DNA from: Hemicentrotus pulcherrimus
Taxonomy: Eukaryota > Echinodermata > Echinoidea > Camarodonta > Strongylocentrotidae
Direction of reading: 5' to 3'
NCBI GenBank assembly: GCA_003118195.1
Contig: BEXV01005250.1
Coordinates: 3,395 to 18,850, forward strand
DNA length: 15,456 bases
Shown here: one piece after another, positions 8,461 to 15,456 of the stretch
How positions within the stretch are numbered: position 1 is the stretch's first letter
How the letters are laid out: every line of letters starts with the position of its first letter
Position numbers and translations under genes: made by a program
Notes under the pieces: model-generated
The model's database searches: none
What the model was told of the DNA's origin: nothing
What the model saw: only the letters and a program-made list of their open reading frames with translations

Positions 8461-10032
8461 GCTTGCTAGCTTGGAACTTGGGTTGAAACCGTGATGTTAT
8501 CGCAAACAAACTCTTTATGGGAGGTTTTCTGCCACTTCATGATAGAGACTTTACCGATTTAGCCAACTTGAAGAGCCCATACCTACATATGGAAACGTTT
8601 ACTTGGATTTGTCTGATAAAAGAAGTTGACCACAAACTATCTGCAACACAGTTGTGAGTGCAGGGCTAGTGGCCACGTGCCAATGCACTAGCTTCATCGG
8701 GCAGGTAGTTCCATAATGTGGATGGTTAAATTCCGCCAAGAATATACAACCAACCAAAACAAGTTTATAACCAGAAGGAAGCAAACGATTAGTTTACTCA
8801 TTAACCGTTCACCCCAAAGCCGCCTGACTACAATAGAACGAGTGAGAGCTTGCGTTAGCGGCCGAGGAGCCATTAAAACTCGCTATTTTACTCTTCTCCA
8901 ACACAAAAAAAAGACGACATTGTGCTGGATTACTAAGTTTACCCCGGACAAAAGTACAAACAAAGCGCCACAGTTTAAGTGACTTGGGCAATCCTTATGC
9001 TGAAAAGAAAACGTTTTTTAGAAAACTGAAATTCTAATGCAAAAAAATCCTATTTGTTCTATGCACGCAAGTCAGATTAAGTGGATAATACAATGTTTCT
9101 ATATGAAAGATTACAACTTTATTTTTTGTTAACATTTTTGTATTTTTTCGTCTGATTTTGTTTAATTTTTCACTAGTTTGCTTCTCTGATATTCCTGCTT
9201 TCTTATAGAGCTGTTTGCTCGCCTATGGTTGGCGATATGAAGATGAAAATTGGTTCACATGTTGAATAAATTGTAAAGAACAACATGACAACGATAATTC
9301 TATTTTTTTCAAAACATACCTATTTTGCTGTTTTAAGGTGTACAATGGTTTGAAAATTGTTGTTTAGTGGCAAGTACAACTGGATAGATATGTAGTGCGA
9401 AAACAAATTTGTAAAATTGTTAGTTCATATTTTGTATGTATTTTTTTTTCCTTCTTTTTTGTTAAGGTTAGGAAAGGAAATAGAATGTGAGAATGAAAAT
9501 AACATCCAACGTTCTCAATTTTCTTTGTATTTCATTGTTTTTTCATATGTTTTCTACTGTTTTTCAATATGTTATGTATTTTGTTGTTGCATAAACCCAA
9601 GATGCATCTCAGGAATAAGAGTGTAAACATTCCTAACAATTAGAAAGATCAATTGATTATCAACAGACCATTGAATCTTCTATAGGCTAACACCCTAGCA
9701 AATAGACAAATCGCACATTTTGATTGACATGTAATCAATGATTGTAATTTGAAACCCAACCAGAGATCCGGAGTGCACAAATTTGGTATCAAAATGTACC
9801 GGAGACTTGGACCAAAAAAAAATCGTGAAACAGGAATCCGGAGAAATTCAAGCGTTTAAGACGCATCGCAAAAACAAATATGGAGGGGAATGGGGTTATG
9901 GCTGGTCTCATTACGGTTAAGGTTGGATCTCCCTCTAAAGGGACTTGGTAACATTGTTCAGATGAGAAAAAAATGGTGCTAAGGTAGTGACTTCAATGAT
10001 AAATGTACAATTAAAGATAATCTGAAAGTTTG
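8461..10032. other. Intron sequence without a recognised gene
   Basis: Several short open frames occur (8716-8982 on +, 8599-8784 and 8809-8991 on -), none with a domain or paired splice signals. From about 9000 the sequence is AT-rich. I see no repeat structure I can define. Confidence 0.45.
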
Positions 10033-10111
10033 AGTTCGTTCGTTCGTGTATCCTCAGATTAAGATAGTTATGTAAAGTTCCTTTATTAAAATTAAATTAA
10101 ATTAAATTAAG
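10033..10111 (+). mobile_element. 3' tail of a non-LTR retrotransposon or SINE, plus strand
   Basis: Contains GAGTTCGTTCGTTCGTGT, then GTAAAGTTCCTTTATT, then four or so ATTAA units up to 10110. It is the inverted counterpart of the sequence at 1-63. The pentamer run marks the 3' end; the 5' end is not defined. Confidence 0.5.
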
Positions 10112-10135
10112 TTCTTTCATCGCCCGATTGCTGCA

Positions 10136-10222
10136 ATGGCCGTTTCTTCAACAAGGACCAGGTCTTCTTCATCTGTGCAACCCGTTCCGCCGCACAGCAA
10201 GATGTGGTCCAAGTTTGAGTGA
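10136..10222 (+). other. Short GC-richer open frame of unknown origin
   Basis: Right after the pentamer tail at 10110, an ATG at 10136 opens 28 codons (MAVSSTRTRSSSSVQPVPP, then HSKMWSKFE) before a stop. Composition contrasts with the AT-rich flanks, which suggests a fragment of a coding or mobile sequence. Not recognised. Confidence 0.15.
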
Positions 10223-10238
10223 ACAAAAAACATTATTA

Positions 10239-10625
10239 ATGATACAAATTGGGAAAAACAGATCTAATCGAATCCTTAATTTTCGCAACTATATTATCAC
10301 AATTTAACTTACATTTAAGCTGAATCAAAATCGTCACAAGGCAATGAATTTCCTCTATAAACCATTCAAGACAATTAAGTATTGACAGAGTCTTTTTAAA
10401 GCCTGTCTAATGTCAAATTTGTAATGGAGAAATGGTAAGAGGGTGTTGCACAGTGACGCATTAAAAAAAAAATATATATATTTCTTTGTGGTTTGAGAAG
10501 TTCTTTAGGCTATTTTGCATGTTAAAGGGTTAGTTCAGTAAAAGGAATATAATAAGAAACATTTGATACCAAAAATTACGCAGTTTTTTCATTAAATTTC
10601 AACAATGTTACCGAGTCACATTAAC
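10239..10625. repeat. Interspersed repeat, copy B (partner of 3669-3980)
   Basis: Shares the ordered blocks listed for copy A, for example AAATCGTCACAAGGCAAT and TTTTTAAAGCCTGT, and ends with CAACAATGTTACCGAGTCAC. An extra segment of roughly 90 bases around 10465-10560, starting with an A/TA run, interrupts it relative to copy A. Confidence 0.75.
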
Positions 10626-11189
10626 AAATTTGAAGCTGCCGCATTTCTTGAATTCACAAAAAGCAAGCCCCAAGTAAAACATAGTTCTTTCAACATTAGC
10701 CAATTACAATACTGTCAACATGTGTTGTACGAATATATAAATGAGTGATGTTTTATTGAAGCAAAAATGTGATTTTCTTGTTTAAACAATTATCTGTCCA
10801 GACAACCAAACAGTCTGGGCAACCAACAGGTGGGTATAACATATTTTGTTAAAGCCACCACAATAAACTGCTGCATATGTAGATAAGCCTTTAGTTGGGA
10901 AATATAGGCAGACAATATTTGCAAAATTGAGTTTCGAAATATTAGTACATTTAGTAAATACTGTAATTCATTTAGGAAAAAAAAATATCAATATCCTTAT
11001 TACAAAATGAACATTTGAAGGACAGATGTTAAGTGTGTAAATAAATTACAATATTACATGCAAATGACCTGTGTGTATTTGTTCAGTTCATCTTTTTTAC
11101 AAGAAAATAGAATTTGTAATAAAACATTAGTAGCCTAAATTAAAGGACTCTATATTCTGAGCACGTTATTGAATGTTTGTATCTTACAG
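10626..11189. other. Intron sequence before the acidic-linker exon
   Basis: AT-rich, no open frame of note. It ends in the acceptor TTGTATCTTACAG. Confidence 0.6.
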
Positions 11190-11354
11190 ATAGGCTTATT
11201 TTAGCCAAGGCAAGGGTACAAGTTCACAAAGAACAGACATACATCGAGAACACTGAGGAAGAAGGACAGGAGGAGGAAGAAGGAAAAAGGGGAGAAGAGG
11301 AGGAGGAGGAAGAAGAGTATTGCATGGCCATGGAAAACCTGCTCAATGAAACAG
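11190..11354 (+). CDS. Internal exon: acidic low-complexity linker
   Basis: This 165-nt exon follows TTGTATCTTACAG and ends at AAACAG|GTAAATG. It starts and ends in the same phase (one base of a split codon on each side), so it joins cleanly to both neighbours and could be skipped without shifting the frame. It encodes DRLILAKARVQVHKEQ followed by a run rich in glutamate (GEEEEEEEE) and then YCMAMENLLNET. The acidic run is encoded by GAG/GAA repeats at about 11256-11317. No domain is recognisable. It is probably a flexible, solvent-exposed spacer between the LRR region and the ZU5 domain. Its place in the gene rests on splice sites and phase, not on homology. Confidence 0.65.
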
Positions 11355-12109
11355 GTAAATGTTGGGCTTTGAACAATATTAGCAGAAATTGATTAGGAGA
11401 ATAAAGACAGAACGACAAATGTGTCTCTCTGATGCTATCTGTTGCTGTATGTCCATTACATTCACAGGAATGGCAAGGACAAGAACCAAAGAATAACATA
11501 CTTGTATAACTTTTAATTCTTAATGGAACAACAAATTTGAATACTTTTTACTGGTTAATGCTTAATGTATGAATGATTCGACGACATGAGAGCGAGAGCA
11601 TTTCAAGCTCATGTAAACATACATACAAATGTGGATGCCGTATGGCGTAATCTCTGTAAAAACATACAACACTGTCCAGATGTGTCTTAGTAAAAATACG
11701 CATCTTGTACTTGGTTCTAGCAAGTTTTGTATTGTTCGGCAAAGTGCAGGAAAACAGGGCAAGTCTGTATAGATGCATTTTGTTCTTTTATCTTATTATT
11801 CAATCGGATTAAATCGATATTCATGACAGATCGGTGTAAGTAATAGTGTAAATCCTTGAGTTGAAAAATAATATCATTTATATAAATTGTTATAATCAGG
11901 AGATTGTATTACTAAATTAATAAATTTCTCACAACGTAGAGTCTCAACTCCACAACAATTAAGAAGAAATTAAAATAGATGACTTTTAAGAGTTAAAGTT
12001 TTGGTACTCTATAACCTATATTTGATATGTTGCTCTAATGTATTCTATTGTTTGCAGATAGTTTGCAGAAAGTCGGTATAAATGGAAAATCTCTTAATTT
12101 TATTTTCAG
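11355..12109. other. Intron between the acidic-linker and ZU5 exons
   Basis: GTAAATG donor to TTTTATTTTCAG acceptor. Short minus-strand open frames at 11548-11778 have no recognisable domain. Another acceptor-like TTTGCAG lies at 12052-12058, but 12109 keeps the phase. Confidence 0.65.
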
Positions 12110-12457
12110 TAACAGATGAAGTAAATGTCAAACCGATCAAGATGGAATGTTGTAAGAGAGTGGGAGTTAAAGGTGGCAAAGTTCAGCTAGATTCCTTCGG
12201 AATTGAACTTGAGATCCCTCCCGGTGCAATTGACTGCGAACCGCCGCAGGACATTTCTCTTCGTGTCCTGACAGATACTCCTAACCTTGGCAACAACAAA
12301 GAAGAAATGTCAGTCTGCTTTGGGGTACAGTGTTTAGCCCCCGATGACTTAGTCCTTAAATTACCGGTGACTTACACAATACCTCACTGTGCTGTGATTA
12401 CACGATACTCCAGTGTGGAGGCAGTCTTGTACACGGGAGAGGGGGAATACTCACCCG
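12110..12457 (+). CDS. Internal exon: ZU5 domain
   Basis: The exon follows TTTTATTTTCAG (acceptor at 12109) and ends at CACCCG|GTAGGT, again split after one codon base. It encodes 116 residues beginning TDEVNVKPIKMECC. The ZU5 pattern is clear: GGKVQLDSFGIELEIPPGAI near its start, ISLRVLTDTPN in the middle, and FGVQCLAPDDLVLKLPVTYT followed by IPHCA. These are the hallmark segments of ZU5 domains in ankyrins, UNC5, ZO-1, PIDD and the FIIND region of NLRP1/CARD8. ZU5 is a beta-sandwich that packs against UPA and can hold a downstream signalling domain inactive. The domain's last strands are in the next exon. An in-frame ATG at 12082 lies upstream of the acceptor in the intron and is not needed as a start. 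Confidence 0.88.
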
Positions 12458-13296
12458 GTAGGTACATACTTAAAGCCAGTTATGAATTTGTGCTCCTGTA
12501 AAATTAAAAAAAAATAATAAAATGTAATCTAAAAGTACTGGTATACTTAGTCTAGCCAGGGAATGTTTAAGTTTGGTTGTCAACATTAAGAAAAATAAAA
12601 AAAAGAATAGTAGGTCATACAATTATTTCCTGCAAAGTAAATCCTAATTGCAAATACGTCAACTTCAGCTATTTTACCCATAGCAGTTCAAATCTTCTTC
12701 TTTTTTCTAAATTCTTCATTTCCCGTCCTCAAATCGGCAGTAAATATTTAAACTAATGTCAAACAAAAACATACACCAACAAAATTGCCTCTTAATTTGT
12801 ACCAACGAATTGTGATTTTATATTTTACACCACGTGGCCAATTTAGAGATTTTAATGATTAGTAACAATCAAATCACTCCTGTTAAAAAACGGAAAATGT
12901 AATGCATTGAAATAGAATTTTAGGGTTATCTCCCCAAAGTTAATTTTACCGATCTGAATTGAGGACGACATGGAAAGGCAGATAGATCTTAGAATAAATC
13001 CATGTAAGAACTGATTGCAGGATTCTCAAGAAGAAAATTACGAAGCTAACCTGCGTTGTATGAGTATTTTAATGCACCTTCTTATTTTCCCATCGATTAC
13101 TTGAATGAGTTACATGAACTTTGTTGTACCTCTCATATAAATGTAAGGAAATTGGAATATAGGCAAATACCCAGTGTAGTTTCTATTATCAACATTATGC
13201 ATATAATAGATTTAATAGAATTTAAATGATGGCGTAATGTTTAGTTCATGAATATGAAGAAATATACGTTGTTACTTACATATCTGTTCATATTAG
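12458..13296. other. Intron between the ZU5 and ZU5/UPA exons
   Basis: GTAGGT donor to CTGTTCATATTAG acceptor. AT-rich throughout with no repeat or open frame that I can support. Confidence 0.65.
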
Positions 13297-13544
13297 ACGC
13301 AGAAGTAAAGGAACAAATTCCAGTAACACAGTCTGGAATACCCAACTTCAGCATCGACAGAGATATGCTTAGATTGCGGATGAATCACTTCTCTTGGGCG
13401 TTCATCAGATTCAAGTTGAAGAATTTCTTCTTTAGAGGGAAGCGAATGTGTTGCCTGCCATTTGCAGAAAAGCGACTACCAGTGAAAAGAACCGATGTCG
13501 TCTTACGTGCACATCTTTATGATGACATCGAAGGAAGCAAGGAG
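13297..13544 (+). CDS. Internal exon: end of ZU5 and first half of UPA, with an HFS autoproteolysis-type motif
   Basis: The exon follows CTGTTCATATTAG (acceptor at 13296) and its first two bases complete a split codon to Asp. It encodes AEVKEQIPVTQSG, then MNHFSWAFIRFKLKNFF, then KRTDVVLRAHLYDDIEGSKE. His-Phe-Ser is at 13386-13394; in PIDD the same tripeptide is cut between Phe and Ser. The part after it fits the start of a UPA domain as in UNC5, PIDD and ankyrin: an LRAHLYDD strand followed by a helix beginning EGSKE. Reading straight on gives a stop (TGA 13548-13550) only one codon later, in the middle of the UPA fold. A GC donor (AAGGAG|GCATGA) ending the exon at 13544 restores the rest of the domain from 14714 in the correct phase. 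If that splice is wrong, the protein ends at 13550. Confidence 0.82.
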
Positions 13545-13693
13545 GCATGAATATTGTTTAAATGTATTTGACAATGGAAACAAGTATAGCGAATGTTACT
13601 ATGTTGATTAATATACATTTTTGTTGATGCCATTGTTGGTAAATAAGTTTATTTAAAATTTCATGTTTCAAAGCAAACTTTACCCTATTTATG

Positions 13694-13712
13694 TATATAT
13701 ATATATATATAA
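13694..13712. repeat. TA dinucleotide microsatellite
   Basis: A run of alternating T and A immediately upstream of the hAT target site, within the intron. Confidence 0.8.
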
Positions 13713-13714
13713 CT

Positions 13715-13722
13715 CTCTAGAA
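13715..13722. repeat. Left 8-bp target-site duplication of the hAT element
   Basis: CTCTAGAA, identical to 14279-14286 on the other side of the element. Confidence 0.9.
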
Positions 13723-14278
13723 CAGGCCTTCTCAACTAGTGTATTAGAAGCGCCAAAACAAAAAAAAAATATTGAGGTTGAAGTGCCAACCTGTATGTTT
13801 GGTGACTGTGCTGCGAGGGGGCATAGCGACCGAGCCGATACCAGGTGGGGTCCAGGGGGCAAAGCCCACGGAAGCCATTGGATTTCAGGGCTTCTTTAAG
13901 GCCCAGATGTAGCATTTTTAACACCTTTTTGTTCCATAAAACATCAATCATATTAATTTCATATTGATGTGAAATAATTAGTATAGTTCCTGGCTAAAAT
14001 CTACACTTGAAGTTAAATTATATGTAGTTATTTTGGTGCAATAAAGAACAGAAAATTTCAAGTCCAAGTAAAAATCAAACAAACAAAATGGCTAGCTTTT
14101 ATTTTGGGCTCAACTTCGACTGCGACTTTTTGATTTTGCCGATTTTTATAATTTAAAAATATTTTTAATTTTTCTTTCTTTAATTTTAATTTTAATTCAT
14201 TTTTTGGAACAGCCGCGCGCCACTCCGACTGCCCCAAGCGCCACAAGTGGCGCGTGCGCCGCCAGTTGAGAAGGCCTG
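13723..14278. mobile_element. Non-autonomous hAT-superfamily DNA transposon (556 bp)
   Basis: The ends are inverted copies of CAGGCCTTCTCAACT (left 13723-13737, right 14264-14278); after the first mismatch they share only a G before diverging. The element is flanked by perfect 8-bp direct repeats CTCTAGAA at 13715-13722 and 14279-14286. An 8-bp target duplication and CAG-type ends are diagnostic of hAT elements. No transposase reading frame is present, so it would have been moved by a transposase encoded elsewhere. The intact target duplication suggests a fairly recent insertion. It lies wholly inside an intron of the LRR-ZU5-UPA gene. Confidence 0.9.
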
Positions 14279-14286
14279 CTCTAGAA
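14279..14286. repeat. Right 8-bp target-site duplication of the hAT element
   Basis: CTCTAGAA, identical to 13715-13722. Confidence 0.9.
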
Positions 14287-14713
14287 TATCACAAGCTCTA
14301 TCATTTAATGTTATTTCACAGCTCTTGCCTATTGGAATCTTATTTCACAAATATGGACAAAAAATCTGTTAAGACTACCATCTTTATCGTTTATTTTAAA
14401 ATGTGTGTTAACTTAGGAGAAGAAAGGAGACTGATGTGTTTAATGAATCAGGTTATGTGTTTTTCTTATTAATTTAGGGATTCAGAAGTTTTAACTGAAA
14501 TATGCATCGAAAGTTACGACATACCTGCATTTCCATTTAGATTCTTTCCTAATTTCACTATGAGCTCGTGGAAGAAATGAATTTGAAAATTTAGTTAACG
14601 GTATATTGGCATACTTTTATAAATATTTAAGTAGTGTTTACTTGCCTTTTAACTTTCTGCTATTTTGATCTACATTTGCTATTATTTCAATTTGTTAAAT
14701 CGTTTTGTGACAG

Positions 14714-14842
14714 ATGGTATCCCAAGAAGAAGACATAGTAGGTTTTGCTCGTGTCCATCCTGAAGCAGAGGTTCTTATCAATCTGACAGAAGTGGACGTC
14801 GTAATGACTTGTTTCTTAGACCGTAACTTAATTGGAGATGCC
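14714..14842 (+). CDS. Internal exon: second part of the UPA domain
   Basis: This 129-nt exon lies between TTTTGTGACAG (acceptor at 14713) and GATGCC|GTAAGT (strong donor). It is open in phase 0 for 43 codons, beginning MVSQEEDIVGFARVHPEAEV and ending CFLDRNLIGDA. Joined to the preceding exon it gives SKE-MVSQEEDIVG, which matches the KEV-x-x-E helix pattern that follows the Asp-rich strand in UNC5 and PIDD UPA domains, followed by two beta strands (AEVLINLTEVDVVMTCFL). The sequence then leaves the window before the end of UPA, so the C-terminal effector domain is not visible. The ATG at the very first codon could in principle start an alternative product, but there is no sign of a promoter here. 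Confidence 0.72.
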
Positions 14843-15456
14843 GTAAGTTCTCATTTATAATAATGATTTTAGATATATTATAATATTTATAATAACAACC
14901 AAATAAATACCAACTATACAAATATGTAACAATAACAATAATGATAATAAAAACTAGATTTATAATATTTGTTTGGAACAAGTATGGGGGGGGGAGGGGG
15001 CTGGTCCAATTAAATCTAAGACAAAACAAAGGGAACATTTGAGATAGCTTATTGTCTCAGCTACATCATACTCGAAGTTCAGCGTAAACGAAGCTAAAAA
15101 GACAGAGATATTGCTCGTGAAAGACAGAAATGTAGAATCCAATTTTGAGATAAAGTTATGTCCCATAGAGAATACACGCAAAATGTGAAAAATTGACATG
15201 CCTCCATTAATCGCAAAAATACACCACGATACCTTTGTCAAAATGAAAGATTGTGCCTAATGCATTTGTAGAAAATTGTCTAAGCTAGAACATATCAAAA
15301 TTAAGAAGAAAATCGATTGATCTTTACAAAGATACAATCAATTTTCCAAAAATATGCTGACGTCATAATATGCAAATTTAAATTATGGGTTCGGAGGCCG
15401 TTATGATGACGTCATGAGAAAACTGAGGGTCAAATGAGACATGAAATCATATCTCC
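14843..15456. other. Start of the next intron, runs off the window
   Basis: Begins with GTAAGT. It contains an AT-rich stretch, a G-run (14986-15000, nine and five G around one A) and, at the end, two TGACGTCAT sites (15358-15366, 15407-15415) with an ATGCAAAT between them. This end has the look of a dispersed repeat. The minus-strand open frames here are not convincing. Confidence 0.5.

Larger units (their letters stand above)
13545..14713 (+). other. Putative GC-AG intron carrying a hAT insertion
   Basis: The donor reads GAG|GCATGA and the acceptor GTGACAG|ATGG. GC-AG introns are a known minor class and usually retain a strong AG just before the cut and a G at donor position +5, as here. 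The splice is inferred from phase (0/0) and from continuity of the UPA domain; no transcript evidence is available. The intron contains a TA microsatellite and a complete 556-bp hAT-type element. Confidence 0.6.

Noticed and set aside
8716..8982. 88-codon open frame on the + strand
   Set aside because: Basic, unstructured peptide with no recognised motif, no splice support and an equally long open frame opposite.
11224..11499. Serine-rich minus-strand open frame
   Set aside because: It is opposite the glutamate-rich exon; the poly-Ser comes from the GAG/GAA run.
13663..13899. 78-codon open frame downstream of the UPA exon
   Set aside because: It begins in a TA microsatellite and crosses the left end of the hAT element; no domain.
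14714..14842. CARD helix-like reading of LINLTEVDVVMTCFLDRNL
   Set aside because: At first sight it resembles the first helices of a CARD, but with the preceding exon joined the segment fits the strands of a UPA domain better.

Overview
The window reads as nuclear DNA of an invertebrate animal. It is AT-rich, its coding exons have clear 5' and 3' splice sites and are separated by introns of roughly 0.75 to 4 kb, and most of the rest is transposon debris and simple repeats. An echinoderm such as a sea urchin is my best guess, from the kind of immune gene and the repeat types. This is an impression only; a mollusc or another marine invertebrate is not excluded. One unresolved base (n at 4888) points to draft-quality sequence.

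The only convincing gene lies on the + strand from about 6163 to 14842 and is incomplete at both ends. Five exons can be placed: a long leucine-rich-repeat exon (6163-7286), a short acidic linker exon (11190-11354), a ZU5-domain exon (12110-12457), an exon with the end of ZU5 and the start of UPA (13297-13544), and an exon continuing UPA (14714-14842). Reading phases agree at every junction under two conditions. One base must be missing near 7065-7085 in the LRR exon, and the fourth intron must use a GC donor instead of GT. The order LRR, acidic linker, ZU5, UPA is that of PIDD1 and of the LRR-FIIND part of NLRP1. A His-Phe-Ser motif sits at the ZU5/UPA boundary, where PIDD and FIIND proteins cut themselves. 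I therefore read the gene as an LRR-FIIND/PIDD-like innate-immune or cell-death sensor. Its N-terminal part (possibly a nucleotide-binding domain) and its C-terminal effector domain (possibly Death or CARD) lie outside the window.

Layout: 1-6162 holds no exon of this gene that I can support. It contains two related fold-back elements (266-431, 1204-1310), a possible minus-strand exon of a recombinase-like gene (882-1002), CTAG-rich repeats, a 2.1 kb element with long terminal inverted repeats (1515-3592) into which a retrotransposon tail appears to have inserted, AT-rich microsatellites, and a 1.45 kb element with 30-bp inverted ends (4300-5754). The 3.9 kb intron 7287-11189 holds a fold-back element, a roughly 121-bp tandem repeat (8027-8460), a non-LTR tail (10033-10111) and a diverged copy of the repeat at 3669-3980. 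The 13545-14713 intron holds a clean 556-bp non-autonomous hAT element with perfect 8-bp target duplications.
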